Source: Dichotomocladium elegans
Taxonomy: Eukaryota; Mucoromycota; Mucoromycetes; Mucorales; Lichtheimiaceae
Reading direction: 5' to 3'
Length of the DNA: 64,000 nucleotides
NCBI GenBank assembly: GCA_025716815.1
Contig: JAIXMN010000001.1
Coordinates: 1,612,001 to 1,676,000 of the forward strand
Below are positions 22,117 through 34,638 of the stretch, piece by piece; position 1 is the stretch's first letter, and every line of letters begins with the position of its first letter. Under the pieces are notes generated by a model, which saw nothing but the letters and a program-made list of their open reading frames with translations, was not told where the DNA came from and did not search any database. Made by a program: the position numbers and the translations under genes.

Positions 22117-24090
22117 TAAATAGAATCCTACGCCCATACTTTTCTATTATTTGCTTGCGATACCCAACATCCTACTACCTTTCTTCTTTCACCTCCTTTC
22201 TCCTTTTACCTTCTTTGCCATTTTCCTTTTTTTCCCACCATCTGCCCCTGGGGTTTTTTTAGTATCATTTCGTTCAGAATCGCGCGAGAGCGGAGGAGCT
22301 GCAAGCAGCATGCGCTCATTAATCGCATTAAATAAATATCACCTTCATCTGCCGCGCGCCTTCGCTCTGGGGGCCAAGATACCCGCATTTATCTTGACCC
22401 CTTTAGCGAGCCCCCAATGCCTGGTCATCGAGGTGTACCGTTGCTCCTCATAGAGGATTCCTACCAAGATGCGCTATCAACTTGCGGGATGCGGCGCCTC
22501 GCAGAATATCATGCACATCTGATCATTGGGCCTTGATGTGTCTGCTGGTGCGACGCAGTTATAAATGCGTGTGGTTGGCTATATTCCATCTCTCGAGCCG
22601 AATCAGTTCTTCAAAGCTGTCATGGGTCCATCACCTATTGCGAATATCTTCTGGATCCCGCTAGAGTTGTTCTGGCGATATTGCCGAGAATGGAGGCATC
22701 GATAACAGTTGTTGGAGTTGGGATTGGGGACGCTTTGCATGGGCGACCGTCTCCGCCTGGCTTGTGGTGGCACTACCGCCACCAGCAGCGGCAATAGTTT
22801 CCGGTCCTGTCTCGCTCTCATTCTCCTCGATAGCAGTACTTTCATCCTCGTCGATATGATAGCGGACAGAAGAAATGTCTCGATCTGAGGTGACTATATA
22901 GTTCAGTCTCGTCCTCGCTGTTTGAGTCAAACTCACAAAGAGCGCGCACCTTCTACGCCGAATCGGACATATGCGAAATGGTAGAGAATGCTGACGCAGG
23001 AAGGATATGATGAGACAAGTCGATTTATACATTTGAGACCACTTTTTCTTTGCTTTGGGGAGGCATTCTATCTTTGCCCCGTATATCAATGAGGTGAGGT
23101 TACACATCCTGCAACTCACGATGGACATAAATTGCATAAGCTGTCGTATCGGATCAACGGATGGATACTCATTAGTTCGCTGAACATAGTAATTCTTCCT
23201 TCACATCCTTTAATATACAGTCAAGGGTCCCGAAGGGCCCAGGAGTTATCCTGGGCAGTCCTGGTGATAACCGTGGATGGAGAGACAGACGAGAAATACC
23301 AGCATATCGGAGAATGGTGGCAGCAGTCAGAGCACTAGATAGGAAATGGCGGCGGCAGGGCGTCAAGGAGCCCCTCTCTTCCATGGCTCATCAAATACGT
23401 GTACGATGGGTTAATTTGCAAAGACGAGTGGATATTAGATGGGAATAAAACAAGCTAATCTGATAGTAATCATATCGGATGAGAGATAAGGTCAAGCTAG
23501 AGCTCAATGAGGTAGCATATTGTCAACACCCAGTATTTATAGGAAGTAGATCGCATATGCATAATTTCTGTTTGATGACCATGCATCGGGAATTAGGTAG
23601 AGATAAACAAACAAGACGATAAACTGTAAGGAAATCCGGGGCCTGGTAACACCTCTTTGATATCTTTCGGTCCAATTCTATCTTTGTGATTCGACGACTT
23701 GCAGAATTCCCTTTTATGATCCAAACACAAAAAGAGTCTCATCTTTGTGTATAGCAGCTTGGCTTATTTATGCTGGAATTTTGTCGAGAGTGAAATTAAA
23801 TATAGGAATTTTATAGTAAACTTTCCTACAGGGTGAATCCCATGTGAAGCGGTTCAATAAGCAGAGAACAAAGGGAGACACCACCAGCAATGTCCTCGGA
23901 GTCTAGTCTTCATAGCGGATGGGATGGTCATTCCGAAAGATGGGCTGGTACTACAATAATGAATCGGTTTGCGGATCCTGCAGTTGTCTTCGGAAATTTG
24001 AAATGCAGCCATTTTGTTCGTTTTTGCGGCTGAGACTGGAGCTTTGCTGCACATATCGTTTGACATCGGGGAAGCTGGCAATATTTTACC
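22117..24090. other. About 2 kb without a confident gene
   Basis: A minus-strand frame at 22661-23137 (158 codons) has a basic cluster, an acidic part (DEDESTAIEENESETGPE) and an Ala/Gly/Ser/Gln-rich end, which looks more like coding than most frames here. An alternative frame in the same place reads EFDSNSEDETELYSH. I could not decide between them or build a gene. The region upstream of SHQ1 (about 23400-24090) is AT-rich and probably contains its promoter. Confidence 0.4.
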
Positions 24091-26035
24091 ATGATCACGC
24101 CTACATTCAAAGTTGACCAAGACGAACATTCGGTGATCATTTGCATCAACACACCGTACGTGCGGGTATGTATTTGTCTCTTTTTCTTCATTGCTTAGAG
24201 TTTCGTCCCTGTAGGTAACAGATCATTCTTGACAGGCCCAAGACGTCGATCTCCATGTTCAAGGAAGCGAATTTCGATTCTTCCTGAGACCGTATTTTTT
24301 GCGGTATTGTTAAGAGATCATTGCGGGGAAATGGCCTTGGAATGACGCTCATCGAGTGTTACATTGAATATAGTCTCAATTTTCCGGGCAACTTGGTGGA
24401 GGACGATGCTTCAAGTGCAACATATGATCCCAGTGCTGGCCAGTTCACGGTGAAAGTGAGTAAGGAGACCAAGGGCGAGCATTTTCCCGATCTCGACCTT
24501 TTGACAAAGCTGCTGGCGCGCCGTGGTGAGCCTGCTGCTGCTACCACTGGCAGCAGTTCGGCAGACCAACCTAAAAAGCCTCTTATCGAGGTGGTTGGTG
24601 AAACAAATAATGCGGACTTCCAGGAAGGTAAAAGCGGATAAGGTTTTTTTGGGGGAGGGGAGTTCAGGATGCCTCGTAAACGAACGTGCACTCAACAATG
24701 ATTTTTTCAGCTATCGACTATAACTGGGAGCTGCCGCAAGAGCTTCCAGCGGAGGAACTCTTGATGTCCAACGCATCTTACGGTTTTAACAATCATTACA
24801 GTGGTTATTTTAAGCACGTCCGGGAAACAGCCAACGAGATTAATGACCTCTCGGACCCTGAGAAGTCATCGGCTGAATCAAGGCGGCGCGAGCGCATTGA
24901 GGCTGAGGACGAGAAATTTGATGAAGATCATTATGCAATGGACTATATCACCCAAAAGGAGTTAGAACACCTGCTCAAATTCAAGACTTTGTGGTCCAAA
25001 GAACTTCGCAGGATTCAAAAGAACGCAAAAGAGGCTTCCAGTACGTTTTCATTCATGGCTGTCGAAGCAATGGCAACTTGATTTACTCGTTATTTGATCT
25101 AGATCCGTTAATCCAGGAAGTCAGTACCTCTGCAGATAATTTGGATTTGAGTTCTCTTTCTATCATCGATCATAAGGAATCATTGATCAAGTTCTCTGAA
25201 AAAGAACAGACCATGATGCGCCAGCTTCCTAATAAGGAGTGTAAGTAAACTGAGTTGTTTCCAGATGGTTAATTTGTTCTGATGAATACCAGTTCTATTA
25301 TCTAATCAAAAGAGCACCTATCTCGGCCTTGTCGACCTAATGTTTGCTTACAGCTATAATCATCGGATATTTGAGGGCGAAAACTCTGTTGAATCCATAT
25401 GGTGCATTGGCAAACTCAGTGCTACGCTGTCTTACCTAGAGGTGAGGAAAGGAATCGTTCTTGTACATGTAAAATCCCCGTCTCATCCGTTTTCTTTTTC
25501 AACAAAGCAATTCACCACGCTAAAAGACGTGATGATCGCATGCTTCCGTCGCGCATTGGCATATCCGCTCTACAGGAACTTTGCCCTTTGTGAGAAAGTG
25601 CTTCAAGATGTCTATGTGTTGTTTAAGCTCGGCAAGAGGGCCATCCTGAAAGCTCTCCTGGAAATGAAGGATGTTTTTGATCATCATGATGTGTATTACG
25701 TGTACAGCAAGATTTATATCGATGATTACTGCATTTGGATACAACATGCAAGGTGAGTACATGTTGCCAGAAGTGGTCAGAAGCGGCAGGACCGCAAAAA
25801 GAATTCAAAAATGATCTGACCATCCGCCTGTAGCGATCACGTGATACGGACGCTGGCGCACGAACTGCACCACTTCACGGTCAGCAAGGATGATATAGGA
25901 TGGGACCTTGAAGAACTTGAAACGGTAAGAATGGGGATAAAGGCGAGACCTGGTAAACTAAATATTTGCAAATTTCGTTTTTTTTCCTCTCAGATTGCGC
26001 GCGAAATGGAACAGCAGCAGCAACAAGACGAGTAA
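24091..26035 (+). CDS. SHQ1: SHQ1, H/ACA ribonucleoprotein assembly chaperone
   Basis: Shq1 binds the pseudouridine synthase Cbf5/dyskerin before it joins H/ACA snoRNPs. Exon 1 is MITPTFKVDQDEHSVIICI to TPYVR, the start of the CS (p23-like) domain. The next exon gives AQDVDLHVQGSEFRFFLRPY, then after an intron (5' GTATTG, 3' ATATAG) LNFPGNLVEDDASS and FTVKVSKETKGEHFPDLDLL. After a low-complexity linker the Shq1 helical domain appears: ELLMSNASYGFNNHYSGYF, DPEKSSAESRRRERIEAEDE and FDEDHYAMDYI. Later exons have LVDLMFAYSYNHRIFEGEN and ESIWCIGKLSATLSYLE, then YPLYRNFALCEKVLQDVY. The C-terminus ends IAREMEQQQQQDE. About eight exons are needed; no break was seen. Confidence 0.93.
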
Positions 26036-26074
26036 ATTTAAACTATTAATTTGTTGATTTAGTGCCATTAAAGA

Positions 26075-26685
26075 GGCCTGACAGGCTTTGGCTTTCAAGA
26101 TGCACAGTACGACCAGCGCAAACATGTTTTGTGTCCATCGCCTTCTGCAAAAATATTACATGTTGTTGATGTTTCTCCTGCAACTAACTTACCTAGAAAC
26201 TGGATCGAATTCTTAGATTCATTAGAGTTGCTGCTGGAAAGTGCGAAGGTCGACAAATGGGATATGTTGATCATTGTCCTGTGGTGAGCTTTGCACTAGC
26301 GATGCCAGCAAATGTGTCATCGCGTCATTTATGTCACGCCGAAATGTCTCATACTAAGCTACATGAAAGACAACCCATAAAATGTGAACGCTTGTTCTTA
26401 GTTTTTACTGCTGTCAGGCACACGAAACAGAAGAAAGAACATCCGTCTACACATTTGGAGACACCCATGTCAAATGCAAGCTGAACTGGCCATCAAGTTG
26501 CATAGGTTTGGGCGATACACTTCCCTATTCAAGGCTGTTCTTTGAGGTGGAAGAGCGCCAGCGCCGGGAATTAGAAAAATTAGAGAGCCTGAATCAATGT
26601 GCAGCAACTGTCAACAATCCAATGATTTGTACCGGTGATTTCCCCAGATTGGGTGTGACATATCTATGCCATTGCATACCGTTCT
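26075..26685 (+). other. Exon-like open segments of an unrecognised gene or gene fragment
   Basis: After a CAG acceptor at about 26085, an open stretch reads GFGFQDAQYDQRKHVL, then VVDVSPATNLPRNWIEFLDS and AKVDKWDMLIIVLW, before a GTGAGC donor. After a CTGTCAG acceptor at about 26418, a second reads AHETEERTSVYTFGDTHVKC and GLGDTLPYSRLFFEVEERQR, then stops near 26686. Both look like real coding sequence, with good splice sites and no low complexity, but no start codon precedes the first piece within the available space after SHQ1. It may be a 5'-truncated gene, or use an unseen first exon. I do not recognise the family. Confidence 0.4.
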
Positions 26686-26689
26686 GATG

Positions 26690-27587
26690 CTCGAGTTTTC
26701 ATCTGTTCAGGCTCGGTCATCTGTTTAAATAACCTCTTGTGATAACAATTTGAGTGGGTGACGTCATGATTCTTAGACACATCAAGCTTGAGGGTGGGTA
26801 GGCTGCGCCAATGAGGCATCCCCCAATACCAATGCCAATGACGCTCTTGTACGACGTAAATAGGCAGGATATCCACCATCCTGGATGCAGCCTTTATAGA
26901 CGCTTGTAGACCGGAATCAGCAGCGAGGTCTGTGGCAAATGAGGCTCTATTAGTTTGATATGTGTAATACAAAACAACCTAACGCATAAGTCATACAGAT
27001 TCCTTTATTTTATCTTGGGCATTGAAAATACCAATGCTCTTCACGAATGAGGAACCAGATGGCGTACCATCAATAGGAAGATCCCCGTTGAAAGAAGATT
27101 ATAGCTGCAGGGACCCATGGAATTTGTCTTTATTTTCATTTTGCGCTCATGCTCTTCCGAACACTGCGTTAAAAGGACCAAGATAAGAGTGTATCAGATA
27201 GGCTATCACTACTCGCGACGATTTTCGATGATAATAGAGACGTTTGGTTCTTCACGGCGATGGAACAGAACGTGTGGCCATTGCACTTGTCATGAAATCG
27301 GACCATGGTAGGTAAGAACTGTATCTACCTTTTGGCTGCTCCTACCGCTTTTTCTCCATTGTTTGGCAGGTAAAAAAGAGATCGAGATGAAAGAGAAGGA
27401 GCCTAGAGAAAAAGAGAGCGAGAGAGAGAGAAAGGTGTATGAAACCACCACACACGCAGTTGTTCGGGTATTTAAATGGGAGTCCACTAAACGCCCTCTG
27501 AACTGTTAGAACAACGAACTGGGATTTATCGCATGGCTAGTCTTTCTTTTTTCCCTTTTCTTTGTTCTTTTTTTTTATCCTCTTTCA
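26690..27587. other. Intergenic upstream of the sucrose transporter
   Basis: No supported gene. A minus-strand 102-codon frame at 26664-26972 lacks any recognisable feature. A GA-rich tract at 27380-27430 and a T-rich tract just before the transporter ATG are the only notable sequences. Confidence 0.5.
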
Positions 27588-30004
27588 ATGCAACGCCCAA
27601 GGACACGACCTCCAATTACAGGGCTTCGTCGTCTGTCATTCGCCACAGGGACATCATTTGAGGCATTATACACAACTTCATATCTCACTCCCCATCCTCC
27701 CGGTCTCAAGCGGTGTGCGTCGGATACCTTTATTGTGGATAGAACGAGGGAGCGGATACAGAGCAGCCAACGTGATGAAATAGAGGGGCTTTTGCAGCAC
27801 CAAAGTCGGCGTAACGGTTACAATAGCCACCCAGAGACCCTGTCATTACTGCAGCTTTTGTTCTTAACAATTTGCATGGCCGGAGTCCAGTTCACATGTA
27901 TATAGATAGTATTATTCATGCATGTCTGTTTATGTGCTGGTATTGACTCCAAATATGGATTAGGGACAATGGAATTGGCTTATGGAACGCCTTACCTTTT
28001 GTCTCTCGACCTTTCAAAGGACATGACAGCGCTGGTATGGCTCGCTGGTCCTTTATCAGGTAGGAATCGCTAGCTTCGTTTCATATATATACTCTAGTGC
28101 TTGTGTGCAATGTATTGATTGATTCAAGCATTAATTAGGTCTTGTCATCCAACGTAAGATGCTGAACAAGCAATCGCCATGGTCAAGTCTCTCTGACCGA
28201 TTTCCATCTGTCCGGAAACTCATGTAGCTGTCATTGGCGCACTCAGTGATCGATGCACGTCTCCTCTCGGTCGACGTCGGCCGTTCATTCTTGTCGGCGG
28301 GGTTTGCGTCTGCCTTTCGATGTTGTGTGTCGCCTATGCAAAGGAATTAGGTGCGTGGGTCATCACCAGACGATTATCCGGCCGGGCTATTATTCCTGAA
28401 GATCGGGTGGAGCAGGTATTGAGAAACACGAATAGAGTCATTGGTGTCTGGAAGTAAACTGAAATTGCGATCGACTAAAAGGAGCAAAGAGCTGCCGTAA
28501 TAATTGCCATATTGGGTTTCTATATCCTCGATTTTTCACTCAATGCTGTCCAGGCATCATGCAGAGCATTGATTCTCGACATCCCACCACTGTGTCAGCA
28601 GCAGCAAGCTAACGCTTGGGCGGCTCGCCTGTCGAATGGAGCTATGGTCGTCGGCTATTTTACAGGCTTTGTCGACCTTGTCCGCGTCTTGTCGTTCCTC
28701 GGCGACACACAAATCAAGGTTTTTTGTCTTGTTGCGATACTTGTGTTTATCTTGACGGTCGGGATAACGTGCATCGCAACAAGCGAGATGGTGCTCACGG
28801 TTGATGAGAGGGACGAGGATACTCCGAAGTATGTACTGGAACATATGCACGAGAGAAGGGGGCATCAAAAACCCTTTTTTAACCTGGTCCTAATGTATAC
28901 AGACATTGGTACGGCACGCTCACATATATATGGGCCATCTTAAAGACACTCCCAGCACCTATCCAACGACTTTGCAATGTACAGTTTTTTGCCTGGCTGG
29001 GCTGGTTCCCATTCCTCTTCTACAGGCAAGACATGGACCGTCGGTTTTCTACACCGTTGTGCATACTCATGTCGTGTATGGGCGTTTTATATCTATCTAC
29101 TTCTAGCACAACCTGGGTGTCTGACATTTATTTTCGTACGCATCCAAAGCAGGCACCCGATTCATGGACCAAGGGTACTCGTGCAGGTTCGCTCGCGTTG
29201 CTCTTGCATGCCATCGTTTCTGTACTTTCAGGAGTGGTACTACCCTGGCTTGCAGAACGCAGGCCATGTTGGCATCGGATATGGACCATCAAGAATATAT
29301 ACACCGGCGGTACTTTATTCTTCTCCCTCCTCATGTTGGCCACTATCTTCGTGACAGCAGTGCGGGACGCAACCACCATCGTGGCTGCAGCAGGGATTTC
29401 ATGGAGCATTGTCTTATGGATCCCTTTTGCTCTTGTCGGCGAGTATATCAATACTCTGGGGGCCAATACGCCTCGCCAGCTTCCCACCCCAACCTCTCAA
29501 CAGAGCGAATTCCGTTTCCAGCATCATGACGAAGTCGGAAGCAACAGATCCCTATATTCGTACACTGACACTGAAGACGGTACACAGCCAATATCATGGA
29601 GTTCATCGCGGGCTCATTCGCCTATCAGGACGTATGGTGCACAGCTATCTGAAGAAGCCGTGGCCGCTGATAACCAAACAGAAGCATCCAACGCAACAGA
29701 CGCGGACGCAGAGGAGGAAGCGTTGAGTGCTGGAATGGTACTTGGGGTTCATAATATCTTCATTGTCCTGCCGCAATTTGCAGTGGCAATTATAGCATCG
29801 CTTATCTTCCGTGTGGTTAGCTGGATCGAACATGGAAAGTATAAGGATGACGATGGCAGTAGTGTCAATGTTGCATGGGTGCTTGCGTTCGGGGGCGTCA
29901 TGGGCCTCATAGCAACTGTTTTGAGCCTGCGTATCATCGAGGTGCCGAGTAAACCGAGAGATGGTCGTGTGATACGGACTACGACGGGAAGAATGTCTAT
30001 TTAA
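27588..30004 (+). CDS. Sucrose/maltose-type sugar transporter (SUT family, GPH/MFS)
   Basis: A proton-coupled disaccharide importer of the plasma membrane is expected, like plant SUTs and fission-yeast Sut1. After a long cytosolic N-terminus (MQRPRTRPPITGLRRLSFAT on), span 1 and loop give CMAGVQFT, intron, TMELAYGTPYLLSL. Then come TALVWLAGPLSG, a short exon, and IGALSDRCTSPLGRRRPFIL, the SUT/MFS signature loop between spans 2 and 3. A later exon carries DFSLNAVQASCRALILDIPP, and another FFAWLGWFPFLFY with TTWVSDIYF. The last exon holds the remaining spans with a large acidic cytosolic loop of about 100 residues (Thr/Gln/Ser/Glu-rich, from about 29460 to 29730) before SAGMVLGVHNIFIVLPQFAV. 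About seven exons. Family certain, substrate inferred. Confidence 0.93.
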
Positions 30005-30073
30005 TGAATAATAATAACAGTACGGTCTTTTATACAATGCACTGCCGCGCAGACACAACTTTTATTTTGTGCT

Positions 30074-30087
30074 TGTGTGTGTGTGTT
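30074..30087. repeat. (GT)n microsatellite
   Basis: Seven GT units between the 3' ends of the transporter and the coiled-coil gene. Confidence 0.85.
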
Positions 30088-30105
30088 TGGGGATTTAGTG
30101 GGTCA

Positions 30106-30877
30106 CTAGCGATGCCGCCTTGACCGTGGCGGATGGCTCGTGTGATTGGTACCGGACGGCGAACCACCACCGTCGTGCTGCCAGTTCTGTCGTCGCTCCT
30201 CCAGAATCCGTGCCATCTGCGCATCGACTTCCTGCTGGACGTGTGGTATTCTTGTCAGACCGTTCGTGGTTCTTAATTGATTTACTCGATCTAGACGCCC
30301 AGCAGAGCAATAAGCATGAGAAGAGGGTGGGGGACTTTTGTGTACGATGACGTTGTTCACCAGGCAACACTGACCATGTAAGGGTTCATACTCCTCGTTC
30401 CGCAACCGCGTGACCGACTGTTGCAGTGCTCCATTCTCTTTTCGCAACGATGTCTCTGCCTCTGTAATCTATTTGAGTTGCGATATCAGAAAACGAAAAG
30501 CCAGGGTCTCCGAAATTGACTTGCCGATTCGAGATCACGTTGAACATTCTGCATCATGTCAAGCAGTATCCGTCGCTCCTTATTGAGCCGTTGTCGCTCA
30601 GCTACGATATCCTCTAGGAGCCTTTGCTTGTATTCGAGCGTCTCTGTTTTCTGAAGGAGAGACGCCTTGCAATCAATGAGCGATTGCGTCATTTGTCTAA
30701 ACAGCAGGTTTTGCGAAGCAAATGAGCAGAAGTTGTGTGTGTGTGTGTGCAGGATCTCTAGGTCGCATACTGAATAGCTTTGAGGGATTGGCGTTGTTGT
30801 TCTACATCAAGTAATGCTGGTGGTTGCGTTGTTGTTGTTGTTGCTGCTGCTGCTGCTATTGCGGGTGTTGACTGCAT
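30106..30877 (-). CDS. Coiled-coil protein of unknown function
   Basis: Four exons join in phase. Exon 1 is MQSTPAIAAAAATTTTTQPP, with a repeat-encoded Ala/Thr run, then VEQQRQSLKAIQ. Exon 2 gives QMTQSLIDCKASLLQKTETL and the long helix YKQRLLEDIVAERQRLNKE, RRILLDMMQNVQRDLE. Exon 3 gives ETSLRKENGALQQSVTRLRN, ending EYEPLH. The intron (GTCAGT ... GTCTAG) leads to DRVNQLRTTNGLTRIPHVQQ, EVDAQMARILEERRQNWQHD and a basic end PPRSRRHR. The central heptad pattern suggests a dimeric coiled coil of about 190 residues in all. No family was recognised; a cytoskeletal or kinetochore linker is possible but not shown. It converges with the transporter gene. Confidence 0.7.
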
Positions 30878-31374
30878 AGATAGAAAGGATGAAATGAGCC
30901 AACTGCCCAATTTTTTTTTGATTTCCCTTTCCCCTCCCTTTTCCCTCCGTTAGATGCATTCATGTTCAGATTCATGCTATCAGACACACCTCCCTTTCTC
31001 CCCCCCACCTTCCCTTGATCTGTCTGCATATGTATCGAAAACAGAAAAACTTGTGATGAACAGGCTCAAACCCAGAGGAAAAAAAAAAAGGAGGAGGGGA
31101 GCGGGACGATATTGCTACGATTACAACGATGGCTGTGGGATACCATAGGTCTCCACAAACAGAGACACTTGCTTCTGCCTAGACTTTCTTCGCGGACGGT
31201 TTTTCTTTAGCAACCTTTGAATCATGCGAAAGTGGAGGTGGTACGCACGTGGGGGAGAGGAATTTGGTGGCTTAGAATATCCAAAACAAGCAGGGTAGCG
31301 ACCGGATTGAAAGGCCGGCCTCGGATGCCCTGTCGGTCTCTCTCCTCTCTCTCTCTTTCTCTGCAACAAAAAAC

Positions 31375-31799
31375 ATGTTTGGTGCTATCGGTATGCCTGA
31401 AAGAGGAGGGGCGGGGCCGAGGACAGCGTGCGATATGTTGATGCGAAGAAACCGATAAATCATAATAGCTGCTGCTGCCCGTAACGTGTTTGCAGAGTCG
31501 ATGATCAAGCCCCAGGGCCAGGCTGTGCGCACGATGGCCTACAAATTAAAATCACACTCGGGTGCCAAAAAGAGGTGCGTTTGTTTGCATCAAAAGCGAG
31601 TCGTGAAATAAGGTCTCATGACGGAACACTGCGCTGCAGATTCTTTCCAACGAGCAATGGCAACTTTAAGCGCTGGAAGGTTGGATTGCGTCACCTGAAC
31701 TCCTCGTTGTCTCCCGAACGTGTCAATCGCCTGAGTCGCAAGACATATCTCGACAACACACAGAAGAAGATTGCTCACAAACTCCTTCCGTACAAATAA
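31375..31799 (+). CDS. Mitochondrial large-subunit ribosomal protein bL35m
   Basis: The core reads MAYKLKSHSGAKKR, intron (GTGCGT ... CTGCAG), then RFFPTSNGNFKRWKVGLRHL and NSSLSPERVNRLSRKTYLDN, ending KIAHKLLPYK. This is the bL35 pattern: K-x-K-(S/T)-H-(K/S)-(G/A)-A-K-K-R followed by G-x-x-K-R and H-L-x-x-x-K/S. The N-terminus is less certain. A first exon MFGAI (31375) can splice through GTATGC ... TTGCAG to ESMIKPQGQAVRTMAY, while ATG 31501 gives a shorter start within the same reading frame. Either way the targeting sequence is short. The mature part is about 90 residues, normal for bL35. It is divergent from the coiled-coil gene. Confidence 0.88.
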
Positions 31800-32135
31800 A
31801 TGACGCCCCATTCGCATTGTATTTCCGTCCTGTTTTGCAAATGAGCGATGACTTTTTTTTTTTTATAAAAGGTGACAGATGATCACAGTAATGAAGAAAA
31901 AGTGGCCATTTCGATATTAAGAAGCAAGCATCGACGACCAGCGGGTTCAGACACTTGGGCTGTCAATTGAACGCCAAAGAGAGAGAGAGATAGGAAAAAG
32001 CATGTGCATTTGCCCCAAATTCCGGGTCTGTGAAACAAGGAGTGGGGGGGGGTTGGAATTAGTCGATCAAAGAAACTTGTCCTTCACTATTTCCTTCCTT
32101 TCCCTTTTTCTTTTTTCCCTCCACTCATTCCGCTC

Positions 32136-34034
32136 ATGAACAGCAAGTCAGACTCTTCCCTCCAGCTAAAGCACCGCTCCTCGTCGTACCAACGACTGAA
32201 AGCAAAACTCAAACGCAACCCTTCGTCGTTCCAGGCCATCAACAAGGAAGCCTGGCCTCGACCAGAAACACCAAAGGAAGTCCTTCTTCATGCACTCAAA
32301 GGCGGAGCGAGTACGGTATATTCAATGCTCAGATCCATTCGTTTTTGAAAAGCTAAACTACGGGTTATTTTTTTTTCTGTACCCAGGGGCGTTCTTGCTA
32401 GCTTTTGGAGTACGAGGGGGTGTCATATTATGTTTGAGTCTGCTTCGTGTCATGCGGAAAGGGTAAAAAGAAGACAACGCCGCCCCCCCCACGTTTTAAC
32501 CCTATGTGGGTGATTTGTGGCTGACTAACACGATTTCGGCTCCAAAATGTTTTTCTTTAAAGAGGAAAGATCGGTCATCTCATATCGACTTCGTTCAAGA
32601 ATGAAACTGCACTCCGATTCGGTGCCATGTTTGGCACCTTTGCGTTCCTGTGGAAGTTGGTCAATAATGGAATGAGAATCCAGCGTGATAAAGACGACCG
32701 GTTAAACGGTCTCGTGGCCGGAGCGGTAGCAGGTCTTGCGATCTTGTGTGAGCGTCAGGAGCGACGCGTGGATATTGCCCAGCAGCTGTTCGTCCGGTAA
32801 GTGTTCGGGTGGTACTGGGGATGGGGAGGAGTGGGAAGGTATCAGCAGTAAGAGGCTGTTTTTTGTAAATCATTCTATCAAGAGCCATGCAGGGCATCTA
32901 CAACGCCGGCAAGGCCAGAGACATTTTATACTTTAAAAACGGTGATGCATTGTTGTTCGCCTTGGCTTGCGGTCAAATTCTCTATTCTTATACGGTAATG
33001 CAAGGGCTGATGTGTGACGCTAGCTGGATATGTCGTTTAAATAAATCATCCCAGATGCAACCTCATACCCTGGACCCTGGATACTACAAATTCATGGTCG
33101 CTACGGCGCGTGTGCCTGGGAACTTGCTCAGACTCAGCGCAAAGAACGTCCGCGGATTTCCCATCACCCCCGAAGAGACGCTCAAGGCTATCAGCATCCA
33201 CAGACCGACTCCTCATGCAATTGCAATCGCCAGCACCATCTCGGCCCATCCAGTATGTACGCCTTGTGAAGCCCTTCACCCATGGATCGACGGCTGTAGC
33301 TCCACTGCGGTCGAGCGCTTCGTGAAGGTGTGCAAATCGATGTTCCCGGTGTATGGCACGCTCCACTTTGTGCCAATGCTCCTACTCCGCAACAAGCACC
33401 TGCGTAAAGAGTAATTTCTTATTTTGTGATGGGTTGGTCCGTGCGCGCTTATTGATTAGCTCATACATACATGCATGCATACACGCACGCCACACACTAC
33501 CCACACCTCATCCCAACCGCCCCCCCTTTTTTTTTTTAGTCCACAAGGGATGCTGAAGAGGACTGCGCTGGCGACGATTAAATCGTGCGCGATGATGGGT
33601 GTCTTCGTGACGCTCTACCAAATGCAGGTATGCACTCACCGCAACCTCGTCAAGGCCGGTCTCGTGCGGACGAACAGCAAATACCTTTACGGTATTTTTG
33701 GGTTTGTGTGCTCTTTTGTAGCGATTTTTCTGGAGGAAAAGAAGCGACGTGGTGAACTCGCTATGTATTGCCTGCCCATTGCCCTGAAGAGTGCGTATCA
33801 GATCGCATACCAGCGCAAGTGGATCATCCATATTAAGCACTTTGAGGTTCTGATGACCAGTGTTGCTATGGCCGTAATTATGGTACGTGTGTGTGCGTTT
33901 GTCAACCCGAGATGAACAGCTTGTCTTATTCAGGGGTGGTGCTGTTCTGCATTTAGTCGTTCTATCAAGAGGAGCCAGACGTGCTCTCATCATTTGTGCA
34001 CAAGATTATGTACCAGTTCTTTGGAAAGAATTAA
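32136..34034 (+). CDS. TMEM135-like multi-span membrane protein
   Basis: The N-terminal exon reads MNSKSDSSLQLKHRSSSYQR and leads to EVLLHALKGGA. An intron (GTACGG ... CCCAG) gives RAFLLAFGVRGGVILCLSLL, which matches the 'GGARGFLLAYGIRAGV' block of TMEM135. Further exons show ETALRFGAMFGTFAFLWKLV, AGAVAGLAILCERQERRVD (Tim17-like hydrophobic region), LYFKNGDALLFALACGQIL and, after a Cys-containing segment (HPVCTPCEALHP), the second membrane half: LATIKSCAMMGVFVTLYQM, YLYGIFGFVCSFVAIFLEE and VLMTSVAMAVIM. The C-terminus is SSFVHKIMYQFFGKN. In animals TMEM135 sits in peroxisomes and mitochondria and affects lipid metabolism and mitochondrial fission; the fungal role is inferred. About seven exons, intact. 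Confidence 0.88.
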
Positions 34035-34638
34035 GACCCACCAACCATGTATACACGTAGATATACACATAAAGGGCAGTGAATTATGCCACGACCTTTT
34101 TCTTTTTGCCTATGCAGGACCCAATATGTCCGATAAACGTTCATGGCATAGTACGTAGTCGATTCTATGGAGGATGTCGCCGTTGCAGCGTGGTCTGACA
34201 GGGTCAAAAGCGCTTACAAGCATTCTATTCGCTTGTGCCCGCAGCGAAAAGAATCAAGTCAGTCTGTACTTGGGTCGATGCCTGCGTTAGCTTCGGTCTG
34301 AATGGCCTGTTGCTGGTATTATTCCGTATGGATGAATGGTGTGGCGGGGAAAAAAGAGGAGAGTTTTCTCTCTACCGCGCAAACCGCGGGCGGGACGATG
34401 GTTTCCAAAGTATCCTCTAGGTCAAAAAAAAAAAGAGACGCTTGCGGGAGTGTAGGATATTATATTTGAATCTTTTGAAAAAGGACATTTAGACTTATGT
34501 ACAGCGACGACATGAAAAAAAGGGGAACCAGCCCCGCCTTTTTTTTTTCTACATCAAGCGAGAGAGGGAATTGTTCTATAGCGAAAGGGATTTGGGATTG
34601 GGATGGGGTGGGGTGGGTATATTGTATCTCATTTTGTT
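34035..34638. other. Intergenic between convergent genes
   Basis: It contains the 3' UTRs of the TMEM135-like gene and the F-box gene, with A-rich and G-rich short runs. No gene seen. Confidence 0.6.
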
